From NCBI RefSeq assembly GCF_947507565.1, contig NC_089179.1, positions 3,117,747 through 3,181,746 of the forward strand: a stretch of 64,000 nucleotides of DNA, read 5' to 3'. This document shows, in pieces, positions 1 to 10,910 of the stretch. A program made the position numbers and the translations under genes. Position 1 is the stretch's first letter; each line of letters opens with the position of its first letter. Source of the stretch: Oscarella lobularis. Its lineage: Eukaryota > Porifera > Homoscleromorpha > Homosclerophorida > Oscarellidae. The notes beneath the pieces are model-generated. The model was given only the letters and a program-made list of their open reading frames with translations. It was not told the origin of the DNA and did not search any database.

Positions 1-48
1 GATTCTAGCCAGCTTTAATAATATAATATGGCTTTTCAAATTCCCTAG

Positions 49-2213
49 CCATCACGTGTGGTGAGCCACCAAGTGCGCCAGAGCCAAATGGAAGCAGGCT
101 TATTAGTGAAGAGGGACGAGTATCAGGTAGGTATACTACTAATACAGTTGTGAATTACAGCTGTCCGGATGGATACGGCCTTCGTGGGCTTCCCCACCAA
201 ATGTGCAATTTGAACGGTGAGTGGTCTACGCTTTCAGGCAGCAGGGCAGAGCCCCTTCAGTGCATCAGTAAAAATCTTCTAATTTACAATAATCATCATT
301 CTATGTACGTGTGTGCGCTTAGAGGACTTGGCAGTTTGCCCTGATCCTGGAACACCTGAAAACGGTCAACGAAGAGTCTCATCATTTGAACACGGCTATC
401 CTGTCAGCTACGCGTGCAATCCTGGGTACAACCTTATCGGTTCAACACTACGTTCATGTCACGCAACCGGGGTGGACACGCCGTACTGGGACGGGCTCGT
501 AGCGGAGTGCAAGAGTGAGTAACTTACTAGAACCGATCTGATCAGGCTATTTGTTGTAGGCAGAGTGAAAGATGCTGCTGAGGTAGCTGCTAATTTGCGA
601 ATCAACTTTCTGGACAGAGTGATAGCTTGTGAAGATGCAGGGCCGAATGATCAGCCGGCGGACAGAATTTCTTTATGCAATGGACGTTCTATCATAGTTG
701 GAGAAGGTTGCGTCGACATTGCCTTTGCTGTGGACTGCTCTAGAAGCATGAAAGGTGCTCTGTTTAGCGAAAGCATCAAATTTGTCATAACTGTCATACA
801 AGTCTTCTTAAATGTTGACGAGGGAGATGCTCGCTTTGCACTGCTGACATACGACAATGAGCCTGAGGTTCATTTTAACTTTCAAAATTTTTCGAAGGGG
901 TCTTCTACATATGACATAAGCAACATTTCTTTTTCGGACTTTTGCTGGGGGGCGACAGGAACGAGTGGTGTCCTTACGACGCTTCAAGACGCAATTTTCT
1001 CGAACAGTAGAAGAAACTGCAAGAAAGCCGCGTTTCTTATTACTGACGGTCTCACGAATTGGGGCGGTAGTCCACAACAAGCTGCAGAGGAGCTAAGACG
1101 CAACAATGTCACTTTGTATGCAATTGCCGTAACCAGTCCGAAATCTAAGCACAGAACTGGATTTGATTCACTTCGAGATCTAGTTTCGAAGGAAACTCAT
1201 CGAATGGAAGTAGGAAATATGAACGAAGTCATCGATCAAGTAATTAATATCACCGTTAGTAAGTGTTTTTGATTGCAAAAATCTGTGCGCTTGGTCTAAT
1301 GTAACGCAATTATATAGATTATTCAGAATGCGGAATTGGAGCAGAGTCATCAAGTTGTGAAAACCGACGTCAGAGACGATCTTTGGGCGGTTGTGCGGCA
1401 AAGAATGCCGCATGGCCATGGGTGGTTGCCCTTTACTATTGTTCGAAAAATGCAAAGGGTATCACAAAGTGTAACTTTCAATGCGGAGGAAGTATTATTA
1501 GTGAGTCTACCATTATGACCGCCGCTCACTGCATTATTAAAAAAGACTTTTCGGCCAACGCTGAGGATTTTTTAGTTGTTGTCGGAGACAGGATACAGAC
1601 GGTTAACGAAAGAACGGAGAAAACGCATACAGTCTGCAAAATTTCAATTATTCCTCAATACATGCCTGATGAATCACCTCTCTTTGATTACGACATAGCC
1701 CTGCTGCATTTGTGCTGCTGTATCAAGTACGGACCGTGGGCACGACCGGTATGCTTACCTGAAATGGGAGACGAGGAACTAGTCCAAGAAGATGGGACAG
1801 GAACACTTGTTGGTTGGGGAGCAACTCTCTTAGACAATAACATCACGTTCATTGCAAACCAATATCAAGTTCAAATTCCTATAGTTAGCTGTGAAAAAAT
1901 GAATAAGACCCATCCGAAAGAAGTGACAGAAAATTTGTTTTGTGCAGGAGACGGCAAGAGAGATGCATGCGAGGGTGATAGCGGAAGTCCATTGGTGTCT
2001 CAACGATTAGCTGGCAATGATTTTCGAAAGCCATATGTTGCCACTGGCATTGTCAGCTGGGGCATCGGTTGTGGGAAGCCTAACACCAACGGTCTCTACA
2101 CTAATCTTGTGAGTTCAAGTTTCAATTTCACAGAATGGATAAAAACAACAACAAATAAAAATTCAATTGACTGTAATACGGAATGTCCTCTTCCTAAAAA
2201 AATTCTTGTGTAA
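49..2213 (+). CDS. CFB: Complement factor B/C2-like serine protease, 3' part
   Basis: Exons 49-267, 323-514, 560-1258 and 1318-2213; the first three are phase 1-1, and the 5' end lies outside the window. Order: two CCP/Sushi modules (Cys, Trp and Pro-Gly-Tyr signatures), a vWA domain with an intact MIDAS motif DCSRS, then a trypsin domain in one exon. His is in TAAHC, Asp in DYDIALL and Ser in GDSGSP. An Asp sits at the chymotrypsin-189 position (DACEGDSG), which predicts cleavage after Arg/Lys. A basic stretch RRQRR lies just before LGG, where factor B proteins are cut for activation. CCP-vWA-protease is diagnostic of factor B/C2, which forms C3 convertase on activated C3. Vertebrate family members have three CCPs; only two are visible here. 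Secreted; signal peptide not in the window. Confidence 0.87.
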
Positions 2214-3250
2214 CCAGGCCTAATTACCAGCCTGTTTCTTTTTCGTTCTATGTTGTCACGTCCTCCTATTGTATAGTAGCACAACATATAATTACCTTCC
2301 TAAATCTAGACTGAAGTCCGCTATCGACGAGTATTTGCTTCATCGAGTAATGTTAGCAGAGATTAGCCTCGTTCCCAGACCCTCTCCGCCGTTCTACTTA
2401 CGGCCGACCTTGCGTGAGTCGCGTCGCGCGTGCCCGCACGTAAAAGTAGAGGAAATAACGGTCAATTTTTCTAATAAAAAATTCTTGTATTTAATTAATA
2501 AGCTTTTACGTCGAAGAAATGGCGGAAAAGAGAGTGCTGGTTCGTCTTGCTGAAGCGTAGCACCCTGCATACCAAAACTTGACAAAATCATCTGAAAGTA
2601 ACACAAAATTGTCACGAAAACAAGCGTAGACGCATGACGTATTGCTCTGCTGCAATATTTGCTTAGTTTGATTTCAGGATTTTCATGACGATTCGCAAAA
2701 AGTCGTTTGGGATGCGAAAATGAGCTATGGTTTCACCGCCAATGCCTTCGCGAACAGTTCTTACAGATTCATAGACGATCTGGTACTGTTCTGAACAAAA
2801 ACAGCGATGTTAGAAAGGTTTTTGCTTGGCTGAAGGACCTCGCCTTTTGAATCCGTTTTGGGCAGTAAAATGCATCTGAGAGAAGAACCATTAGCACCAA
2901 TGGATTCAGCAATAAATTTTACCACAGATAAGTGTCTGGTTGTATTTAGTAGCCGCTTATTTCAGGAGATATTACGTGTCGGGTATTTAGGAGGCCTTGT
3001 GGATCGCACGTGATTTCCTGCATGTAATCGAATCCTAAACATCGTCAGAGCAACGCACGCGGTCAAGGCTAGGTGCATTCGAAAGCACCGGTTTAGCGAG
3101 GCCAAAAAGGGAAGTCGAAACAAGCTTGCTCGACAAAAACCGACGTGCAGTTTTGTCCGGGATTTAGGCGCCCCTCCCCTATCCCGTATAAAAAAGGACC
3201 TGGAGTTAGTTGGAGTCTAGTATCCGTGGTTGGGTAAACACTCTCACCAG
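2214..3250. other. Intergenic, no gene seen
   Basis: I see no coding exon here. About 2410-2490 resembles 38055-38130 on the same strand (shared core GCACGTAAAAGTAG followed by an AT-rich tail), so this is probably a dispersed repeat. The last 70 bases hold the promoter of the next gene. Confidence 0.5.
3187..3195 (+). promoter_or_regulatory. TATA box of ANK-ROCO gene A
   Basis: TATAAAAAA lies 64 bases upstream of the proposed start codon at 3251, a plausible distance for a TATA promoter with a short 5' UTR. Gene B has TATATA-type sequence about 60 bases upstream of its start. In gene C the matching site is altered. Confidence 0.45.
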
Positions 3251-6200
3251 ATGAACGAAAATGGTTCGTGATCTTTTCATATTGCTATTCTCACTCGCTC
3301 GGGCTGCCGCGATTCTACTGTAGAAGCAGTGAGACAGACCACACCCCACATCGGTCCCCCTCCGTACTTCGTACCTCCTGCTCAATTTCGTCCTCCCCAA
3401 ATAAGTCCGCTTGCTTTCTGGAGAAGATAGGTGTCTTTTTTAGAGTTCTTCTCGGCTATTGCGAAGGGAGATTTACAAGCCATATTTCATTTCATCCAGA
3501 GCCATCCGGAGAGGTGGAAAGAAGCAGCAAACGAAGTACAGTACGGTTTTCATCGTCTATCAGTCTTTTTATCGTATCTGACGTAGCAGGGAATGACTTC
3601 GCTTCATTTTGCTCCGGATGCTGAAACAGTGGAATTTCTGATTTCGGCTGGAGCTAGTTTGGAGGCTGTAGATGAGGTAAATATTAATTAAAGAAATCTT
3701 CGATATTATTTCAAACTGTTTCACATCAGCGGGGGCATTCACCTTTTCTCCGCGCCGTTCGGAATGGGAAGGCAGCAGTCGTGGCTGTTCTCATTGAGCA
3801 TGGCTGCAAAATTTCTGCAAAAAGCATTGTATGTCATGACTTATTTTATTTTCTCGGTAATAAGAATGATTTGTAGAATGGTAATGGAGCCTTGGCAATT
3901 GCTAGTTTAATGGGTCATTTGGAAAGTGCGAAGCAACTCATTGAATTGGGATTGAGAGTTAATGAAAGTCACGAGGTACTAGATTGCAGCAGATGTACTG
4001 ACGTCTGATGTACGGCTTTTCAGGCTGGCTATACCTCACTACATTGGGCATGTCAGGAAGGACATGCGGAAATTGCCAAGGTTCTGATTTCAGCTGGAGC
4101 TTATTTGGAGGCTGTAGATGAGGTAAAGATTAATTAAAGACCTCTTTGATATTATTTCAAACTGTTTCACATCAGCAGGGGTATTCACCTTTTCTCCGCG
4201 CCGTTCGGAAAGGGAAATCAGCAACTATGGCGGTTCTCATTGAGCACGGCTGCAAAATTTCTGCAAAAAGCAATGTATCTCATGTCTTTTTTTATTTTCT
4301 TGGTAAATAAAGAATGATTTGTAGAATGGTAATGGAGCCTTGGCAATTGCTAGTTTAATGGGTCATTTGGAAAGTGCAAAGCAACTCATTGAATTAGGAT
4401 TGAGAGTTAATGAAAGTCACGAGGTACTAGATTGCAGCAGATTTACTGACATCTGATGTACTGCTTTTTAGGCTGGCTATACTTCACTACATTGGGCATG
4501 TCAGGAAGGACATGCGGAAATTGCCAAGGTTCTGATTTCAGCTGGGGCTTTTTTGGAGGCTGTAGATAAGGTAAGACTAAATAGTAAGCTTCTATTGTTT
4601 CCTACTGCTTCGCGTTAGTGGGGATTTACACCTTTTTTTCGCGCTGTTTGGAGCGGAAAATCAGCAACTATGGCGGTTCTTATTGAACATGGCAGCGACA
4701 TTTTAGCTAAAAGCAGTGTATTTCAAATATTTATTTTTCGTAATAGTTTATTGAATAATTATGAACTCTAGAATGGTATTGGAGCCTTGGCCATTGCGAG
4801 TCAAAGAGGTCAGTTAGACAGTGTCAGAAAACTTGTTGAAATGGGTTTCAGTATCAATGACTCTGATCAGGTAATAAAAGATGACAGATTGTGTGCTATC
4901 TTAATAGGGAATTTTTAGAATGGCTATTCTTCACTACATTGGGCGTGTCAAGAAGGACACGTTCAAACAGCTGAGTATCTTATTTCAGTTGGAGCTAGTT
5001 TGGAGGCTGTAGATAAGGTGAAGATTATTTAGGAAGTTTTATTATATTTTACTGTTTCATACTTCAGTGGGGATTGACGCCTTTTCTTCGCGCTGTTTGG
5101 AGCGGAAAATCAGCAGTCATGGCTGTTCTAGTTGAACGTGGCTGTAACATTTTTGCCAAACAAGATGTACAGTATGCCGTAAACTTAAACTGTAACTATT
5201 TACTAAAAATTTAATAACTGTAGGGTGGCCATGGAGCCTTAGTAATTGCCTGTCAAATGGGTCGCTTGGGCAGTGTCAAAGAAATTATTGAACTGGGGTT
5301 CAATGTCAAAGAACCTGATCAGGCAACAGAATATGACTGATTTAGAGGCGGGTTATAAATGAATTTTTAGAATGGGTATACTTCACTGCATTGGGCGTGT
5401 CAAGAAGGACAGGCTGAAACCGCCGAGTTTTTAATTTCAGCTGGAGCTAGTTTGGAGGCTGTAGATAAGGTGAAGATTTTACAGCAATTAGCATTGTGTC
5501 TTATTGTTTCATGTCAGTGGAAATGTACACCTTTTCTTCGCGCTGCCTGCAAAGGAAATTTAGCAGCCATGGTTGTTCTCATTGACCGTGGCTGCAACAT
5601 TTTGGCAAAAAACAAGGTGTGCGTTGAACTTGTTATTTGTTTCATGCTTATTTAAGCGCTCTATGTAGGATGGCAATGGGGCTCTGGCTCTTGCAAGTCG
5701 GGAAGGCTTTTTAAATGTTGTGCAATTTCTTGTTCAAACGGGAGTTAGTGTCAATGAAGCTCATCAGGTATTGCAGCACATCAGATTTAAAAATTGTTTT
5801 TTTAGTTTTTTATAGGACAAATGTACCTCTCTGCATTGGGCATGTCGGGAAGGACGCGCTGAAACTGCTAAGTATTTGGTTTCTGCTGGCGCTGATATTG
5901 AAGCAACTAATAGAGTGCGTATTGTTCTAAATAATGCATTTCTAACATTTGTGATAGCTTAAAAGAACACCTCTTGTCGAAGCTGAGGCAAACAAGAACT
6001 ATTTCGTCGTGGATTATTTATTGAATTATGTTAGCGAAACTGCTGCGGAAAAAGGCAGAGTAGAGGAAGGCAAACTGGAGGTAATCTGCATTCTTTAGAA
6101 AAAGATGCAATTACGAAACGTGGTTCCTTTCCTTATGTATGTACATGTAGTTCAGCTTTGAGACGCCTCTCTCTTCTGACGAAGAACTGTATTTATCTGA

Positions 6201-8959
6201 CGAAGAAGTGCCTTCGTGCGACGAGAGCCAAAACCGTTTTCAAGAAATTTATAACGAAGCTCTGAAACGCGGCTCTGTGACTGTCAATCGTTCTCGTGTA
6301 ATTGTTTCTGGTCAAGACGGAGTGGGCAAGTCATGTCTTGTGGATTCTCTTTTGAACAGGCCATTTGAGAGAGAGAAGACAAGCACAGAAGGAGCAGCCG
6401 TGGAAATGACGCATACAGCCGTCAGCGGCTGGGTAGCAACAGACAGCAAGGACCACTTGGATCCTCTCATCGCACAAGGCGTTTGCGATCAAATAAATCA
6501 TGCACAGTTGGAATCGGACGATAGCTGTAGCTCGCCCAAGTTATCATGTGCTGCCAGACCTTCACATGACTCTGACGCCAAATCGGAAATAGCTGCAGAC
6601 GCGGATGAATCAGGACTTTGCACTCCTACAGCAGTGGATTCAGCGCATTTACTGGAAGCATTAGGAAACAATTTGAAAGCGGTCGGCATTCAGGCAAAAA
6701 TGCTTACTCCTAATCAGCAAGAGTTGGTGAGCACTTTTCTCAAGAATAGACCGAGTGAAGAAGATCTCAGCAGAGAAAGCCTGGGCGTTCGTGATATATG
6801 GGATTTGGGTGGACAAGAAATTTATCTCGCTACTCATTCCGCCCTCATGCCGGACAATGAATCGTTCGGGTTGTCCATGTACATGGTTGTAATGGACATT
6901 TCTAAATCGTTGTCCGACAAGGCAGAGTCGTTTCATCGATCGTCGGAAGGCAACGTAGTAGATCTGACAAACGAATTAGGCTGGATCCGCACAAACGGAG
7001 ACTTTCCCTTCTACTGGTTCGGCTCAATAACAGCGGCCCACGAAGAAACGAAAAAAGGCGATCATTGGCTGGGCGAGGACGAAGAGGTCGATGCTCCTCC
7101 TGTCTTTGCAATAGGCTCTCACAGAGACGTGTTGGACAGCGACAAAGAACGTTTTCCTAATCGAGCAGCAGTTAATAAATGGCTTTTGACTCAGGGAGAT
7201 CTGCTTGAGCAACTCCTTAAAAACAGCGAATTTGTTAAGCACATTGTTCTGCCAAATAAACACGAGGACGCAAGCGATGATGAAAATTTCCAAGCGATGA
7301 CTCACTTCGTTAAGAGAATCTTTTTAATAGACAATTCAGTTTCCGGTTCGCATTCTCCTTGTAAAAGTGTTAATGAAATCCGAAGACGAGTTGACCGCAT
7401 GACATCGAGTTACTGGAGACGTCAGAAAAAACAGCCGTTGTTTTGGGTCTATCTTGAAATTCTCCTATTCCGGTGGAAGGAAGTCATGAAAACAGTTGTG
7501 GCTAAAGTCGACGACATTGTTAAACTCTCTCAGCACCCAGGGATCTGTAATATTAGCAGTCGCGACGAAGTCTTAGTGGCGCTGAAATATCTCGCCAATG
7601 TTGGAGCAATTCTCTATTACCCAGACGTGAGTGATTTGAAAGACTTTGTTTTTACTAGTCCGACGTGGGTAATCAAAGCGCTGTCAGCATTTGTGACAGC
7701 AGCAAAGCCAGGTCCAAACATGGAGCCGCAGTGGAACACGCTGAAAGAGAAAGGTGTAATGTCTAAGGGCTTGATGGATTATCGTCTAAAGCAAATTCGG
7801 AAGAGTAGCGATTTTGCTACCGATGAGGATCTCAAAGAGGAGAATGGACTAATTGTGCGACTGTTACAACTACTTGACGTGATCACCCCAGTTGCAGGAT
7901 TTCCTCTATATGAATTTTATGTTCCTTCAATGCTGAAACCGTCCTTTTTATATCCTCGCACTTACTGGGAAAGGCACAATCGCTCGCCTCTTTTTCCGGC
8001 TCCACTAATTGTCATTCCAATGAAACTGAAGTTTTTTCCAGAATGCCTTTACTTTCGTCTCGTCACACGCTTTTTAAAATTGTATCCAAAAAACCCGGAG
8101 CTCTCTCGTCATCAGTGCGTCTTTTTAGTTGAAGATAAAGACTCTACAACAGAAGGTATTCTTCACCTGTATTTCTTATGTGTAGACTAAAAGAATTTTT
8201 ATTTATTTACAGTTGAAGTTGAATTGTTGTATCACAGTCGAGGCAATTGGGTTGCTCTAACAATTCTTTATATTACTGAAGGCGACGTTGCTAAGACTAG
8301 CTCTTTGTTCTTGCTCTCGATCAGAGAGAAACTGTACAAACAGATGAGGAAAATCTGCTACCAGGGCATGGGAGGCTTCGATTATAGCATATGTTGTCAG
8401 TTAGAAGAAGCCGTCCACAAAGACAAACACTTGGATATTTGTCTCAAAAACCTTCCAGTACTTAGTACGAAGAAGGCATCAAAATACTGTCCAAAAGATG
8501 AGAAACTATACAACAAGTTTGGGAAACGAGTGCCAGTAGATCCGGAAGACTTTAGCAGAATTAATTGTTGGTTTGGGGTGCAGCCCATTAATGATCAACT
8601 GCGGTCGATTCAAGGTGATTTTGCAATCGCGTTGAGCTTATTAAATCATGTCATATCGTACTTGTCGAATTACAGGTGCTCTTCCTGATGTGATCGACGA
8701 ATGTTTGATTCGCGTCGTTGCAACCCTCGCAGAATCACAGTGGCAAAAGTTAGCTCTTTGTTTAGGACGTAAAGGTCACGCCATACCGCAGTACAAGGAA
8801 AAGTCTAGCGACGATTCTATTAGGGCGGCGATGGTTATAGAGGATTGGTATGCGGAACGCAGTCCTTCAGCAGCAACGGTAATTAGGCTTATTCGAGCTT
8901 GTGAAAAGTGCGGAATTCACGGAGACCATATTGCAAGCGCTTACAAGGAAGAGCTGTGA
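3251..8959 (+). CDS. ANK-Roc-COR-Death protein A (intact)
   Basis: 22 exons, 1497 aa by my model: 3251-3263, 3444-3535, 3587-3676, then 15 exons of exactly 99 nt from 3730 to 5914, then 5958-6080, 6151-8155, 8213-8614 and 8676-8959. Ankyrin repeats span aa ~36-560, one per exon, all phase 0. A Roc GTPase domain follows: P-loop GQDGVGKS at aa 655-662, switch II WDLGGQ at 818-823, and a G4-like IGSHRD at 922-927 in place of NKxD. Then come a COR domain (~1000-1210) and a C-terminal death domain (~1404-1497). The layout resembles DAPK1 without its kinase. Intracellular; death-domain proteins signal through homotypic contacts, but ligand and partners are unknown. The intron after 5322 begins GC. 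A ~448-nt internal duplication is visible around 3870-4440. No frame break was found. Confidence 0.85.
3587..5914 (+). repeat. Ankyrin exon array (ABC)5A in gene A
   Basis: Sixteen consecutive exons, 99 nt each except the first (90 nt), each encode one ankyrin repeat. Type A reads GYTSLHWACQEGH and ends SAGASLEAVD. Type B starts WG.TPFLRAV and carries AVLIEHGC. Type C starts NGNGALAIAS and carries QLIELGL. They occur strictly as A-B-C five times plus a final A-like repeat. The introns are short, and same-type introns resemble each other, so the three-exon block has been the unit of duplication. Confidence 0.85.
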
Positions 8960-9249
8960 AATCGGATTCAGTACTGTATATTAATTAAATTCCACAACTG
9001 GTTGAAGTAATCCATTTAATTTTATGACGTCGTAGACTTTTTTCGCTTATTGATGCACATTCACCTCCCTTCTCTTACTCCTTTTTCCATACCAGTACGA
9101 TACTCATGCAAGTCAGTTTCTAGAAGCAGTTAGCTGAATAACTGCGTGCTGTTATTTTACCTGTCTTTTATACATGTATTATGCATTTTAGACTTTCACA
9201 CAGTAACATTTGAGAGATAATCCGGGTGTTCGTGCCATCTAGCCCACGT

Positions 9250-9760
9250 GTTCGGACATCGTCATTCTCGGCCAAATTTTCGTTGAGAGAGGCTGCGTCT
9301 ATGCCCCTCCAACCTTTGACGGCCATTATTCGCTCGTCTTCGCGTTCTGGGCGGCCGAGAAGAAGCGTACCTCCTCGCGGCGGGCTTCGGAGATCGAACG
9401 AACGTCGACGGGGACTCCGACGACAGCGGTAAGCGCCAAAATACGCACCATCGCTTCGAACGAATCGAAACGCTTCGATTTTCTCGCGCAGGAATCCCGC
9501 AATCCTTCTCGAAGGATTGCGCCCCGACGCAAAGACGGCGCCACGTGGCCCACGCGCTGGTCAGTCTACAGTCGCGCGTTTTGTGACTCGTTTGCCAAGT
9601 GTGATTGTGTTTTTTAGATCGTCTCGGCGTGCTTTCGTCTTTTTGGAGCGCGATCGAATGGCGCCGTCGCTCGCGCCGGTAAGCGCGTCTTTCTTTCGAT
9701 CGATCGGCACAATTATCGAGTTGTTTTCTTAGTCTAAAATAAAGCGACGACATTCCACGT
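9250..9760 (+). other. CpG-rich splice-like cassette, unit 1
   Basis: Three exon-like blocks are separated by clear GT-AG signals: a donor GTAAGC near 9429, an acceptor CGCAG near 9491, a second donor and a TTTTTAG acceptor near 9619. AATAAA follows near 9739. The same signals occur in units 2 (~21290-21750) and 3 (~36040-36440). The encoded Arg-rich frames are not conserved: unit 2 has a stop in one frame and a ~10-nt deletion, and unit 3 a 1-nt deletion. A non-coding transcript or CpG promoter fits better than a protein gene. Not recognised. Confidence 0.3.
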
Positions 9761-10137
9761 TTTTTTTTTCGAGACAAAGGACCACACGCTATCGTGGCTG
9801 GGGAAAAAACGTAAGCGGCGCGTAGGGTGACGTATCGATAGCCGCTCAATCTAACGCTTCACGCAAAAGGCGTGACGACACGAGCATGGTTGCGCGCACG
9901 TGACTATAAGTAATGAATATTTTAATCTTTTTCACGTGATTAACGTTTTGATTCAAGGATGACGTCATCATTAAACGTCATTTGCTGATTGGGGGAGGAG
10001 GATAGCAAAAATTCTCCCGCCGAAGAAAATGGGATAAAGTTTGGGGAGGAGGATAGGCAAAGATCCTTCCACCAGATGAAGAAAAGAGAGCGCAGGTTTG
10101 TACCGCATTCCAAAGGGTCCATCTGGGTGTAGGCATT

Positions 10138-10540
10138 CACCTAAGGGGTCGGCTCTCTGTCATGTGCATGCCGAGTGGAATGCTCGTTGTGCCATTCCTT
10201 CGGCTTCGGGTCTAGCGCATAAACGCTTAGGTGCCAGTAGAGGAGGGGGCTCGCAAGTGGTAATGGCAGAACAGCACGAAACTCTCCATTCTTTCTTGAG
10301 AAAAATAGATACAGGGGATCCGATGTATGCACATAGGAGAGAGCCTAGTGGGAAAACAAAAACTCACTATCGTCCATCAAAAATGATGTGTGCATTCGTG
10401 CTTCGCTTTACAAACTACGCTAGCGGTTGCGATGCATTAGGGTTAGGGCGGCTGCCAGTAGGTAGGGCGGTATTCCAATTATAGATAGGCTTTGTAGCTC
10501 CTCCCCCACTCACAAACGTGCTTAGCTGGCAGCCGCCATC
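10138..10540. repeat. Foldback (inverted-repeat) element, unit 1
   Basis: Several nested arms can pair: 10138-10146 with 10226-10233, 10151-10169 with 10327-10345 (GGCTCTCTGTCATGTGCAT against its near reverse complement), and 10447-10458 with 10526-10537 (GGCGGCTGCCAG against CTGGCAGCCGCC, perfect). The element recurs at ~22135-22545 and ~36750-37165. It may be a non-autonomous foldback transposon or a structured RNA. No target-site duplication was recognised. Confidence 0.4.
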
Positions 10541-10910
10541 GGTTAGACCATTTCAATGGATTTTTGAGGTAATCTAGGTTGATTAGAATATAGGCATTTT
10601 TTTAGGTCAATGGATTATGAGGTAATTTAGGAGATTCTTTCATTATTTATCTGATCCGTCTTTTAGATGTAGTGTAGGGTTTTAGGTCAATGGATTAGTG
10701 AGGTAATGTAGGTGATTTGTAATTAATTATTTTTTAGTTGTAGACTAGGTTTTTTCCCTCTAGGTTTTAGATCAATGGATTTGTGAGGCAATTTAGTTGA
10801 TTTGCTATTATCCTTTTATTGGTATAGGTTACGTTTTTCCCTTCTATATTTTAGGTTGATGGATTTGTTTGATAATTTAGGTGTTGACCATGTCCTATTA
10901 ATTATTTGTT
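10540..10910 (+). repeat. Diverged tandem repeat with micro-exon look, unit 1
   Basis: About five diverged copies of a 65-80-nt unit. Each contains TTTTAG, then a 16-17-nt core like GTCAATGGATTTGTGAG, then GTAATTTAG. The core therefore sits between an acceptor-like AG and a donor-like GT. Matching arrays lie at ~22550-22900 and ~37165-37340, with fewer copies in unit 3. Confidence 0.45.

Noticed and set aside
9262-9849. Long open frame of ~195 codons on the reverse strand
   Set aside because: Arg- and Ser-rich product typical of GC-rich shadow frames; its frame is not conserved in the two other copies of this block, and the splice-like signals are on the + strand.
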